A program made the position numbers and the translations under genes. The notes beneath the pieces were generated by a model that saw nothing but the letters and a program-made list of their open reading frames with translations, was not told the origin of the DNA and searched no databases. From Fidelibacterota bacterium 46_43 (GTDB lineage: Bacteria > Fidelibacterota > Fidelibacteria > Fidelibacterales > Fidelibacteraceae): 32,791 nucleotides of DNA. Where the stretch lies: NCBI GenBank assembly GCA_001509335.1, contig LGGY01000124.1, forward strand, positions 1 to 32,791, read 5' to 3'. This document shows positions 7,427 to 16,083 of the stretch, piece by piece (position 1 is the first letter of the stretch; each line of letters opens with the position of its first letter).

Positions 7427-9367
7427 TCAATTCATGTAGGATTCCAAATCAAAATGACGCTCTGCAAAAGCATCACTCTCGATAAACATCTTTTGCCATA
7501 CTGCCAATCCCATGATCACCCATAGAAAATTATAATGCCAACGGAGACGGGGATTGGGTGGCGCATCCAGTATTTTGCGAATGTATTCGTAATTAAACAA
7601 GCCCTGCTTTTCTATAAAGTTTCGGGTTAAAACTTTTTCGCAGACATCCTTCAGGTCTTTTTTGAACTGGAGATAGGGATTGACTGTAAACCCCCATTTC
7701 TTTTTTTGAGTGATTTTTTCCGGCAAATAGGGTTCCATGGCTTTCCGGAATAGATCTTTGGTCCGGTTTCCCTTCATTTTCAATCCGGCCGGAACAGAAA
7801 ATCCAAACTGCACCAAATCAAGGTCCAGAAAAGGGACTCTCTCTTCCACGGAATGGCTCATACTCATCCGGTCTTCCACCAGTAGGTAGTCATTAACCAT
7901 CTTGGTATGAAATTCTGTAAAAAGCACCTGGTCCAGTGCGGACATGTGAAGAACCTTATGGAAAAAGGGATCAAAGGCCTTGTGGACCTTTAAAGATTCT
8001 GCTCTCATGAGTTGAGCTATGTCCCGGTGATAAATCCGGTCATACATGGGATTATCATAGTCCCACACATTCCTCAGAATCAGATAATATTTTTCTATTT
8101 GTCCCAGTGCCAGAAGCATCTGGATGCCCCGCCGGTACTCATCCAGCCGTAAAATTCCGGTGTTTTGTTCCATGCTGAAGAGAATCCGGGATTTTATATC
8201 TCCGATTTTTTTCATCCCTCGTGGGATCCGGTGATGAAGGTGGTTCAGGGGATAGATAAAGCGGTGGATATCATAGCCTGCCAGCAGCTCATCTCCACCG
8301 AGTCCGCCAAGAACCACCGATACATGGGGTTTGACAAAGGCAGACATATTAAAGCCCTGAAGGAGGTTGATTTTCGGTTCCTCGGCATGCCATAAAACTT
8401 CCGGAAACATTTTCAGGGGTTCCATGCTCAGACTTAGGGTATGATGATCTGTTTTGAAGTGGCGGGCAACCCGTTCCGCATCAGGAAATTCATCGGTGGG
8501 TTCGTTAAAACCGAGGGTGAATGTCTTGATATCCGGAACACCCAGTTCAGACATCTTCTGGACGATGACCGATGAGTCCATGCCGCCGCTTAAGTACACC
8601 CCCAGAGGGACATCGGAAATCAGCTGGCGTTTTACAGCCTGCCGGAGGTGCTCATGAAGCCGGTCTGTCGCTTCTTTTTCACTCACATCGTCCCGGATTT
8701 CCGGTGTTAATTCCCAGTATCTATGTATGCTGATTTGTTTGTTACGATATACAAGATAATGTGCCGGTGGAAGACGGTAAATTCCTTGAAAAAGGGTCTG
8801 GTCATTTTGCGTGTAGCGGAGATTCAGATGGATATGAAGAGACTGAAGGTTTAATTCCCGGGTTATGGAGGGATGTAGGAGCAGGGGTTTCTGCTCCGAA
8901 GCAAAGGCAAAAAGACCGTTCTGATGAGTATAGTGAAGGGGTTTGATGCCAAAATGATCTCGTACCAGGATAAGTGAATCTTGTCTTTGATCCAGGATGG
9001 CAAAGGCAAAAATACCGTTCAGACGACTGAAGAAGTCTGTCCCCCAACTTTCATACCCATGGACCAGGACTTCAGTATCCGATTCTGTGTAAAAATGATG
9101 TCCCAGAGCTTTCAGCTCTTCACGGATCACTTTGTAGTTGTAGATTTCACCGTTATAGATGACGGCAATGGAGTGATCTTCATTAAAAATTGGCTGGTCC
9201 CCGGTTTTTAGGTCAATAATGGCCAGACGCCGGTGCCCCAGGGTCACGTTGCCATGCCTGTATATTGATTCGGCATCAGGACCCCTGTGACGGATCAGGT
9301 CCAGCATCTGCTGAAAGCGTTTAGGAGGGGTCCCTCCCGCTTCAATGGTCCCCAGAATGCCACACAT
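7427..9367 (-). CDS. asnB: AsnB-type glutamine-hydrolysing amidotransferase (asparagine synthase-like)
   Basis: Members use glutamine-derived ammonia and ATP to turn a carboxylate into an amide. Residues 1-200 are the N-terminal-nucleophile glutaminase: Cys2 is exposed by removal of Met1 (MCGILGTIE), with RHRGPDAES and ENGEIYN-like (VIYNGEIYNY) motifs following. The synthetase half has the pyrophosphatase loop LSGGMDSSVI near residue 260 and VLGGLGGDELLAGY near 355. At 646 residues it resembles the longer forms found in polysaccharide clusters rather than the housekeeping enzyme of about 550. In known O-antigen loci such proteins amidate uronic acids; with a glucuronyl-epimerase-like gene just upstream (TGATG overlap), sugar amidation is a reasonable inference, though plain asparagine synthesis is not excluded. 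Confidence 0.92.
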   Translation of the reverse strand: MCGILGTIEAGGTPPKRFQQMLDLIRHRGPDAESIYRHGNVTLGHRRLAIIDLKTGDQPIFNEDHSIAVIYNGEIYNYKVIREELKALGHHFYTESDTEVLVHGYESWGTDFFSRLNGIFAFAILDQRQDSLILVRDHFGIKPLHYTHQNGLFAFASEQKPLLLHPSITRELNLQSLHIHLNLRYTQNDQTLFQGIYRLPPAHYLVYRNKQISIHRYWELTPEIRDDVSEKEATDRLHEHLRQAVKRQLISDVPLGVYLSGGMDSSVIVQKMSELGVPDIKTFTLGFNEPTDEFPDAERVARHFKTDHHTLSLSMEPLKMFPEVLWHAEEPKINLLQGFNMSAFVKPHVSVVLGGLGGDELLAGYDIHRFIYPLNHLHHRIPRGMKKIGDIKSRILFSMEQNTGILRLDEYRRGIQMLLALGQIEKYYLILRNVWDYDNPMYDRIYHRDIAQLMRAESLKVHKAFDPFFHKVLHMSALDQVLFTEFHTKMVNDYLLVEDRMSMSHSVEERVPFLDLDLVQFGFSVPAGLKMKGNRTKDLFRKAMEPYLPEKITQKKKWGFTVNPYLQFKKDLKDVCEKVLTRNFIEKQGLFNYEYIRKILDAPPNPRLRWHYNFLWVIMGLAVWQKMFIESDAFAERHFDLESYMN

Positions 9368-10356
9368 CAGATACGCTCCAGCTTTTTTAATGCTTTCACT
9401 TTATCTCCATACATCCGGATGATGTAATCCATACGGTCATAGTGTGAAAACTGTTCTCTAAAGGTTTTTAATTCCCGGCGGGCGGAGAGATTTTCAAGGA
9501 GTTGAAGCTGGCTCAGAATCAACCGGTAATATCCCACCGAACAGGGGTCTGTTTTGGGATAATGATCCATGTCGCACAGGTTAAAACGGATCCAGTATCC
9601 CATATCATAATCAGGCAACCGCTTGATCAGGGTTTGAATTCCCGCATCAAACGCATCCTTTGCCCTGATTTTATCTGCGGGATAGAGATCTTCCGGCAGC
9701 GCCCGGTATGCATCAAAAAGTCCCAACAGGGAAAAATTGTGTCCGTCCAGCACCCGTGTGGGTTTTGTCGCCACATACTCTTCGTAAAAGGGAAGTCCTT
9801 CATATAAATCCGCCACTACTCCGCCATCCCGTATATCCACAAAGAAAAGATCGAGAATTCCCGGAATCAACACCAGATATTTTTCATCGGATGTCAGTTG
9901 CCACGCCCGTAAAAGGACTGACAGAGCCCGGCTTTGGGCAAAGGCGGATTTCCAGGGTTTGGTCACCCGGTATTCCGGCTTGGGAATATCCGTAAGCCAG
10001 AAAACACCGGTTTCATCCCGCTCCGCTTTTTCAAGAAACCAATCGGCAATACGTATAAAATGTTCGGAAACGGCAGGGTCTCCGCTTTGAACAAAACGGT
10101 TAAAACGGGCCAGGGCATATTGGCCTATGGATATAGGGTAATAATGGAAACGGGGTGATTCCACGTCGATATATGCCCTGTTCACAGGAACCCCTTTTTC
10201 ATCAAATCCGCTGATCAGACGGTTCAATCTTTTGGGGTCATCCTCAAAAAGAAAATAAAATTCCCCCAGCTCATGGGAAAAAAGGTTTGTTGACATGGCA
10301 AAGGGCGGGGATTTTTTTACAATATCCCGCCTGAACTTATTCAGCATAAATGCCAT
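9367..10356 (-). CDS. D-glucuronyl C5-epimerase-like protein (C-terminal alpha/alpha-barrel domain)
   Basis: The family inverts C5 of glucuronic acid in a polymer to give iduronic acid; known members act on heparosan-type chains. Recognised by the run of helical-barrel signatures: YYPISIGQYALARFNRF early in the protein, SAFAQSRALSVLLRAWQLT, the LDGHNFSLLGLFDAYR segment and the tyrosine-rich YYRLILSQLQLLENLS near the C-terminus. It lacks the N-terminal beta domains and the signal anchor of animal enzymes, so a cytoplasmic location is predicted, unusual for a polymer-level epimerase. The frame is open up to an ATG at 10434, which would overlap the preceding glycosyltransferase gene by 65 bases; the ATG at 10356 leaves a 13-base gap and is preferred, although it has no clear Shine-Dalgarno. 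The domain call is good, the exact reaction is inferred. Confidence 0.78.
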   Translation of the reverse strand: MAFMLNKFRRDIVKKSPPFAMSTNLFSHELGEFYFLFEDDPKRLNRLISGFDEKGVPVNRAYIDVESPRFHYYPISIGQYALARFNRFVQSGDPAVSEHFIRIADWFLEKAERDETGVFWLTDIPKPEYRVTKPWKSAFAQSRALSVLLRAWQLTSDEKYLVLIPGILDLFFVDIRDGGVVADLYEGLPFYEEYVATKPTRVLDGHNFSLLGLFDAYRALPEDLYPADKIRAKDAFDAGIQTLIKRLPDYDMGYWIRFNLCDMDHYPKTDPCSVGYYRLILSQLQLLENLSARRELKTFREQFSHYDRMDYIIRMYGDKVKALKKLERI

Positions 10357-10369
10357 TTTTTGCAGGCGT

Positions 10370-11659
10370 TTAGCCACGGTGTGCCACCTTAAACATGATC
10401 TCAGACAACTTGCGGACATTTTCCGATGTTTCATACTGCTTCAGGGATTCTCCAACAGGAAGAGAGATGACTTGTTCTTTTTCAAAAACACGAATCCACC
10501 GGGTTAAAAAATCTGCAATACCCGCCACATCTTGTTCCGAATAGACACCACCACTCTCGGTCCCGACCACCATGGATTCAATGACACCTCCCTTACCTCC
10601 GATCACGAGAATCGGTTTTCGCATGGCCAGGTAATCGTACATTTTCGCCCCGATGCTCTTATCGGAATAACCGCTCTGAGCCTGGATTTTCAGGAGAACA
10701 GCTACTGAGCGGGCTTCTTCCATCATCCTGTCATGTGGCATATACGGCTCAAAGGTTACCGGAACCGGTGAGGTGTGCTCAATATGTGTCCTATGGGCAT
10801 CATAGACCTTTCCGATAAACCGTAATTTCATTATTTTCAACACCTTATCCGGTAATTGACGGAGTGCTTCCAGCAAGGGGCAAGGATCCTGAAATTTACT
10901 CAGGGTGCCTGCATACAGAATCGTAAAGTGGGAAGAAGCTTTCGGCGGCCCATTCAGGCGTGTAAATCCGTTATGGATCACATGATAACGGTTTTCAGCT
11001 TTTTGCTTAAACATATCCACCAGGCCGGGACTTACCGTAATCACGGCCGTTGCTTTATTCAGGGCCTGCCTTTCAAAGTGGCGGTTCAGGGATTCAGCAA
11101 GGGCAGTACGATTCAGATCTTTTTCCCAGAATGCTTCCGTCCATGGATCCCGTAAATCCACAATCCAGGGAAGTCTGAAGAGTCGTGCCAGTTTTCCCGC
11201 ACCGATTTGAAGGCTGTGAGGGGGTGATGAACTGAGAATCAGATCCGGTTTTTCCCGGAGGATAATCCGGCGTCCCGCTCGTTTTAAAAAAAAATTCCAT
11301 CCCATCCGGGCATCGGGAATAAAAAAGTTGGCCCGGATCCATCGGGAGAATTTCTGGCTCAGTGATTCATTTTCATTCCGGCTGAGCACATAGGTCGGAA
11401 TTTCATCCTCTTTTCCCTTTCCAGTCATCCGTTTGTACAAACCAAAAGGTTCCACGGTTTTAGTGTAGAAAACCTTTAAATTTTGTGGAATTTCCCGGGC
11501 AAGTCCCGGATCTATGGCGGGATAATCGCCATGTTCCACCGTGAGCACAAGAGGTTCCCATCCGTATTCAGGTAAATGGTGTACCCATTTCACCAGGCGT
11601 TGTACACCCGGTCCACCGGCTGGCGGCCAGTAATATGTAATCATCAGGACTTTAGGCAT
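10370..11659 (-). CDS. Glycosyltransferase, GT4 type
   Basis: A GT-B fold transferase that would add one sugar to the glycan on the cytoplasmic face. The N-terminus has the frequent MITYYWPPAGGPGVQRLVKW pattern of family 4 enzymes, where the glycine-rich loop lies close to the acceptor site. Residues near 235 (FTILYAGTLSKFQDPCPLLEAL) open the donor domain, and GAKMYDYLAMRKPILVIGGKGG near 345-365 is the nucleotide-sugar-binding region. A stretch LILSSSPPHSLQIGAGKLARL is typical of the same subgroup. The frame opens with TTG at 11692, but the ATG at 11659 overlaps the YfhO gene stop by eight bases and gives a start directly before the conserved first strand, so it is chosen (429 residues). Donor sugar not predictable. 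Confidence 0.88.
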   Translation of the reverse strand: MPKVLMITYYWPPAGGPGVQRLVKWVHHLPEYGWEPLVLTVEHGDYPAIDPGLAREIPQNLKVFYTKTVEPFGLYKRMTGKGKEDEIPTYVLSRNENESLSQKFSRWIRANFFIPDARMGWNFFLKRAGRRIILREKPDLILSSSPPHSLQIGAGKLARLFRLPWIVDLRDPWTEAFWEKDLNRTALAESLNRHFERQALNKATAVITVSPGLVDMFKQKAENRYHVIHNGFTRLNGPPKASSHFTILYAGTLSKFQDPCPLLEALRQLPDKVLKIMKLRFIGKVYDAHRTHIEHTSPVPVTFEPYMPHDRMMEEARSVAVLLKIQAQSGYSDKSIGAKMYDYLAMRKPILVIGGKGGVIESMVVGTESGGVYSEQDVAGIADFLTRWIRVFEKEQVISLPVGESLKQYETSENVRKLSEIMFKVAHRG

Positions 11660-14108
11660 GAGTTTCCGGCTCACGTCGTGATTTCCGTTCAAGCCACCAT
11701 CCGCCCCCGATTAAAATCCACACGATAATCACACCAATCCAGCTCACTACAAGTCCCCGTCGGTATGCCGGTGGATTAAAGCGCAGTCGGAGGGTTCCCT
11801 CACCGGCCGGGAGTTCCACTCCCCGTAGCATATAGTTGACACGGTATATGGGCAGGGGATTTCCCTGATATTCAGCAATCCATCCCTCATCGTAAAACAT
11901 TTCGGAAATAACCATAAACTGTTTTTCCGCTGTGTTGACAGAAAAGGTAAGGGAATTGGGGGTTTGAGATTCCAGTCGGACTGTGCCATTTCCACTGTAT
12001 TGTCCGTCGGCATCCAAGGCATAGGCAACGGCGGCCGGATTAAAGTCTTCACGATTCATGTTCCGGACAGCCTCTTCCCAGGAATCCACTTTTTCCAGAC
12101 GTTGAATCAACCAGGCTTTTGGCAGAGCACGGGTATTTTCATAAAGGATTTCCTTCCGGTTTTGATCGATAGCCAAGGGTTTGAGAAAAGCGTGTTCCAA
12201 CTGCCCGGAAGCAATAATATACCGGCCATTTAACATGTTTACCACATTCCAGTTCAGCCGGGCCGGGCCGGATCCCTCAAGCAGAAGGTGATCCACTGCA
12301 TCCTGAATTGTCTGAAGTTTTATTGCACTGTACCCGTTAATCAATGGATACCAATAGGCATAATGATTATCCTGAAAACCCTGTCCCACAACCAGTGCCC
12401 GGTATCCTTCCGGAGCTTTTTCCAGCATCCGGGTGATATCGGTGTCGGAAAACTGACGCCGCTCCATGACCTTTTCATTTCCAAGGGGAATTTGATTATA
12501 GGCTTTCCCGGTGATAATCCCCAGTTCCACCGAAACAAGTCCCAAAAGAATCAGGGCCAGGGGAAATTTTGCCAGTTTTTTAAAGCGGTATGCCGTAACA
12601 GCCAAACCGGCAAGTACGGTAATCCACAAAGCCCGGAGTAATTCACCGGTAAGTATTTCTTTCCGGACCGCTTTGAGGATTCCCAGGGTTTCACCGGGAT
12701 ACCTTGATGCTTCACCTGGAGCCATGTATGAAAACTGTCCCCGAAATAAAAGCAGAATGAGGATAAAAACCACCCCCCCTCCAAACACAAGGGGTTCAAG
12801 ATAATCTCTTTCATGCTCCCTGGGAGAGAAAAGGGCTTTTAATCCATAGCCTGCAAGAATCAAAAGGGTTATAAAGGTCATATTAACGATCATCACCGGA
12901 ACCCGGAATTTGGAAAAATAGGGGAAATAGTAGAAAAATAGTTTATAAAGGGGCATCAGGTGGTGACCGAAACCCAGAAGCACCGTAAAAACAGCAAAAA
13001 TCGTCAGGGATTTCACCTGCCCCAGCTTGAAATATCGGATGATGCCGATAAGCGCTAACAAAAAGAGCAAAAATCCCATGGAGTCATAACTTTGGGTAAA
13101 GGGCATATCCCCCCAATAACCAGGGAGGTTTTGTCCTTTCAGCCGGGGATAGGCATTCCCGTCATATTTTTCCGAGGACATACCACCGAAGAAACGGGGA
13201 AAAAAGAAGTTTAAAATTTCTTTAGGTGAAAGAGACCAGCGCGTGGCATAATCGAGGCTAACACCCTTGGCACGGGTTGCCGAGGCCTGTTCCTGGCCGA
13301 TTTGAAGGGGATTGCCCCCACGGGTTGAATGGGGCGTGTATTCATGCAGACTGATAAAGGGCTGGGCTGAGACCAAGACGGTTAAGACGACTGCCACGGC
13401 GATTTTAAGTGTCAGGTCTCCGAAAAGGCGATACTCTTTTCGAAAAAGCAGCCTCAAAACAGGGATCAGATAAAGGAAAAGAAGGATGAGGATACCGTAA
13501 AAAACAACCTGAATATGCTGGGTCCGTACCATCCAGGAAAAGATAAGGGCAAAAACACCCACAGTATACCATTTTCGTTTATCCACCAAAAGCTGAAAAC
13601 TCAGAATCAGCCAGGGCATGACCATAAAAGCCCGGAGTTTGCTATAGTGTCCCACATGAATCAGGGACTGCCAGTGTGGCAGCAGAATAAACCCAAGGGC
13701 CACAATTACAGCGGCATACCAGGGGATTTTCCGTGAGATGAGCAAGGCAAACATGCCAAGGCCACCCAGAAGGAAATACCAAAAATAGAGATAAGTAAAC
13801 TTCCCTAAAAATTCAACAAGCGTATCCGGATGGAGCAAAGGAGGTGTAATGCGATGGTATGTGGGCATGCCGCAGAAAAAACTGGGATTCCACAAGGCTT
13901 TTTCACCGCTTTCCTTTTCCCAATCCAGATACTTTCGGGTACTGGCAACAGACGCCACTGAATCCACACCCAAAGGGCGGACATTATTAAAAATGTACTC
14001 TGCATACAAAATGATCAGAGGAATCAGGAGAATAATCACTGCCGCCAGAAGAGCTTTTTTCCCGCTCAACACTTCCCATGCAGCCGGTTGCACATTTTGA
14101 TCAGACAT
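11652..14108 (-). CDS. YfhO-family polytopic membrane protein (GT-C-like)
   Basis: An 818-residue inner-membrane protein with about a dozen hydrophobic helices, a large extracytoplasmic portion after residue ~500 and a final helix (VVSWIGVIIVWILIGGGWWL) near the C-terminus. It matches the bacterial YfhO family: the first helix is followed by the loop with GVDSVASVAS, then WNPSFFCGMPTYHRI near residue 75, and the C-terminal extracytoplasmic domain ends in MLRGVELPAGEGTLRLRFNPP. In Bacillus subtilis YfhO is held to transfer GlcNAc from a polyprenyl carrier to lipoteichoic acid on the outer face, together with CsbB and GtcA. A polyprenyl-phosphate GT2 resembling CsbB lies two genes upstream, supporting a similar lipid-linked transfer here; the acceptor would differ in this Gram-negative cell. 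It starts at an ATG with GGGGG nearby, 18 bases after the GT2 stop. Confidence 0.83.
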   Translation of the reverse strand: MSDQNVQPAAWEVLSGKKALLAAVIILLIPLIILYAEYIFNNVRPLGVDSVASVASTRKYLDWEKESGEKALWNPSFFCGMPTYHRITPPLLHPDTLVEFLGKFTYLYFWYFLLGGLGMFALLISRKIPWYAAVIVALGFILLPHWQSLIHVGHYSKLRAFMVMPWLILSFQLLVDKRKWYTVGVFALIFSWMVRTQHIQVVFYGILILLFLYLIPVLRLLFRKEYRLFGDLTLKIAVAVVLTVLVSAQPFISLHEYTPHSTRGGNPLQIGQEQASATRAKGVSLDYATRWSLSPKEILNFFFPRFFGGMSSEKYDGNAYPRLKGQNLPGYWGDMPFTQSYDSMGFLLFLLALIGIIRYFKLGQVKSLTIFAVFTVLLGFGHHLMPLYKLFFYYFPYFSKFRVPVMIVNMTFITLLILAGYGLKALFSPREHERDYLEPLVFGGGVVFILILLLFRGQFSYMAPGEASRYPGETLGILKAVRKEILTGELLRALWITVLAGLAVTAYRFKKLAKFPLALILLGLVSVELGIITGKAYNQIPLGNEKVMERRQFSDTDITRMLEKAPEGYRALVVGQGFQDNHYAYWYPLINGYSAIKLQTIQDAVDHLLLEGSGPARLNWNVVNMLNGRYIIASGQLEHAFLKPLAIDQNRKEILYENTRALPKAWLIQRLEKVDSWEEAVRNMNREDFNPAAVAYALDADGQYSGNGTVRLESQTPNSLTFSVNTAEKQFMVISEMFYDEGWIAEYQGNPLPIYRVNYMLRGVELPAGEGTLRLRFNPPAYRRGLVVSWIGVIIVWILIGGGWWLERKSRREPETHA

Positions 14109-14126
14109 GATACCCCCGATAGTTGA

Positions 14127-15161
14127 TTATTTATAGTAATTCCGGACAAATCCGGTAAACGCATCCTGTTTTAAAATTACCCGTTTATAATAAGCCTGGA
14201 TAAAACCCAGTCCGTAGGCAATAATCTGGGTCGGCACAATAATTGGAATGTAGAGAAAAACCCGGGCATCCTTATACTTGATGATCCCGTGAAGCCCCAT
14301 CGCTAAAAGAACGAGGATGCCCAGTGCCGGAAGGGGCCAGAAAAATCCGGGAGCCAGCAGAAAGAGGACAAGGATCAAAACGGTAAACAAAGTCCCTGCC
14401 GCAGGCAAAAAGTGGACCGGTTCAAGCATTCTGCGATCGATTTTATACAGATTGATCCGGGCAACACCCCAGTTAAAAACCTGTTTGAAAAATTTTTTTA
14501 TGGAAGTACGCCGTTTATGATAGACAATAGCATCATCCACTTTTATCACGGGTTCGCCTGTGGCCAGAATACGGTTGCTGAACTCGATATCCTGTCCATG
14601 GCGGAGATCATTCATTCCGCCGATTTTATCCACGATATCAGCCCGGACACCCATATTGAAGCTCCGGGGATAATATTTGGACAATTTTTTTTGTGAATGT
14701 CCCCGGATTCCGCCGGTCGTGATGAAAGATGTCATGCTGTAATCAATGGCTTTTTGCAGGGGTGAAAAATCCGACCGGACCCTGTCCGGACCCCCAAATC
14801 CGGCCACATCCTGTTTGGACACGGCATCGGCATAGGCCTGAAGCCAGCGGGGATGGGCAATACAATCACTATCCACAAAAATGAAGTATTTTCCTCTGGC
14901 ATGTTTCATGCCCAGATTTCGTGCAGCACCGGGTCCCTGGTGATCCTGCCGGATAAAACGAAGATTCAGGGAGGTCTCCTGACTGAAGCTTTCTACAAAT
15001 TCCTGTGTTTTATCTGTAGAACCATCATCCACAATAAGGACCTCAAAATCCCCGGGGGGAAATATCTGGTCGCGGAGGGATAAAAGCAATTCCCGGATTT
15101 CAGACAGGCGGTTATAAGTGGGGATAATGACGGTAAAAAGGTAGGGATAATCACGCGTCAT
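14127..15161 (-). CDS. Glycosyltransferase family 2 with C-terminal membrane helices
   Basis: A GT-A fold inverting transferase. The first strand and nucleotide loop are FTVIIPTYNRLSEIRELLLS, followed by VLIVDDGSTDKTQEFV, the GPGAARNLGMKHARGKYFIF segment and the DxD-type site FVDSDCIAHPRW near residue 95. Acceptor-side DLRHGQDIEFSNRI near residue 195 includes the acidic catalytic-base region (ED-like). From about residue 250 there are two or three hydrophobic helices that would anchor it to the inner membrane. The frame is open up to a TTG at 15236, but AGGAGG at 15167-15172 lies exactly five bases before the ATG at 15161, which is therefore chosen (344 residues). It overlaps the preceding GT2 gene by eleven bases. 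Sugar specificity is not predictable. Confidence 0.9.
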   Translation of the reverse strand: MTRDYPYLFTVIIPTYNRLSEIRELLLSLRDQIFPPGDFEVLIVDDGSTDKTQEFVESFSQETSLNLRFIRQDHQGPGAARNLGMKHARGKYFIFVDSDCIAHPRWLQAYADAVSKQDVAGFGGPDRVRSDFSPLQKAIDYSMTSFITTGGIRGHSQKKLSKYYPRSFNMGVRADIVDKIGGMNDLRHGQDIEFSNRILATGEPVIKVDDAIVYHKRRTSIKKFFKQVFNWGVARINLYKIDRRMLEPVHFLPAAGTLFTVLILVLFLLAPGFFWPLPALGILVLLAMGLHGIIKYKDARVFLYIPIIVPTQIIAYGLGFIQAYYKRVILKQDAFTGFVRNYYK

Positions 15162-16083
15162 CATCACCTCCTGGTTCCCTTTTATTCTTCCTGAACTGAT
15201 ACACCAGCATTTCACCGATGAGTCCCATGGAAACAAGTTGAATTCCCAAAATCAGGAGTAAAATTCCAAAAAGCAACAAGGCCACATGTGTCTGGAAGGG
15301 TTCATGATAGGCATATTTCAAAATAAGGACCCACACTTCAACACCCGCCCCCACAACTACCGAAAGGAGTCCCAGCATCCCGAAAAAGTGCATAGGCCGC
15401 AGAGTAAAACGGGCAAGAAAAAGGACAGTGATCAAGTCAAAAAATCCTTTAAACATCCGTCCGGCACCGTATTTACTTTTTCCGGATGTCCGGGGATGGT
15501 GAGTGACGGGAATCTCTGTCACACGGAAGCCTTCCATTTTGGCCAGGACAGGAATATAACGGTGCAGTTCACCATAGAGGCTGATGGATTGCACCACTTC
15601 TTTCCGGTATGCCTTGAGCCCGCAGTTAAAATCATGGATGGGGATACCGGTCAGGAGGCTGGTAGTTTTGTTGAAGAGTTTACTGGGCAGTGTTTTATTC
15701 AGGGGATCATGGCGGACTTTTTTCCATCCGGATACCATATCCCAGCCTTCTTTCAGTTTGGCAAGAAGCCGGGGGATCTCTTCAGGATCATCCTGCAAAT
15801 CCCCGTCCATGGTAATCACATAGCGGCCTTTCACCTGGCGAAAACCGGCCTGTAATGCCGCGGCTTTTCCTTTATTCCGCCTGAAATGGGTAACAGATAC
15901 CTGTTCAATATCTTTTGCCAGAGTGTCCAGTATCTTAGGGGTCTGATCCGTCGAGCCGTCGTTGATGAAGTAAATTTCACCCTGAAGATTTTCTGACCGG
16001 AGTACTGCAAGAATTTTATCCGTCAGGGTTTTAAGGGTCCCCTCTTCATTCAGGACCGGTATGACAATGGAAACGTCAATCAT
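15151..16083 (-). CDS. Polyprenyl-phosphate glycosyltransferase, DPM/GtrB/CsbB-like (GT2)
   Basis: Likely loads a sugar from its nucleotide onto undecaprenyl phosphate at the cytoplasmic face. The catalytic domain holds SIVIPVLNEEGTLKTLTDKI at the N-terminus, IYFINDGSTDQTPKIL, the AAALQAGFRQVKGRYVITMD segment and the metal-binding MDGDLQDDPEEIP near residue 95, all typical of dolichyl-phosphate-mannose-synthase-like enzymes. RTSGKSKYGAGRMFKGFFDL near residue 205 precedes two strong membrane helices (FFGMLGLLSVVVGAGVEVWV and LLLFGILLLILGIQLVSMGL), the layout of GtrB/CsbB/ArnC proteins. The last residues are basic and cytoplasmic. The ATG overlaps the TPR gene stop by eight bases and has GGAGG upstream. 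Together with the YfhO-like protein it points to a lipid-linked glycosylation route. Confidence 0.9.
   Translation of the reverse strand: MIDVSIVIPVLNEEGTLKTLTDKILAVLRSENLQGEIYFINDGSTDQTPKILDTLAKDIEQVSVTHFRRNKGKAAALQAGFRQVKGRYVITMDGDLQDDPEEIPRLLAKLKEGWDMVSGWKKVRHDPLNKTLPSKLFNKTTSLLTGIPIHDFNCGLKAYRKEVVQSISLYGELHRYIPVLAKMEGFRVTEIPVTHHPRTSGKSKYGAGRMFKGFFDLITVLFLARFTLRPMHFFGMLGLLSVVVGAGVEVWVLILKYAYHEPFQTHVALLLFGILLLILGIQLVSMGLIGEMLVYQFRKNKREPGGDDDA
15167..15172 (-). promoter_or_regulatory. Ribosome binding site deciding the GT2 start
   Basis: AGGAGG on the minus strand, inside the end of the upstream polyprenyl-phosphate GT2 gene. Two ATG codons follow in tandem; spacing of five bases favours the second one at 15161 and rejects the far-upstream TTG at 15236. 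It also shows that this genome uses canonical Shine-Dalgarno initiation. Confidence 0.8.

Noticed and set aside
7419..7430. TTG start extending the PIG-L gene to overlap asnB
   Set aside because: The ATG at 7418 has GAGG at good spacing; nothing supports the TTG.
15286..15855. Long plus-strand open frame of 189 codons
   Set aside because: Lies wholly antisense to the polyprenyl-phosphate GT2 gene, which has full family motifs; its translation has no domain character.
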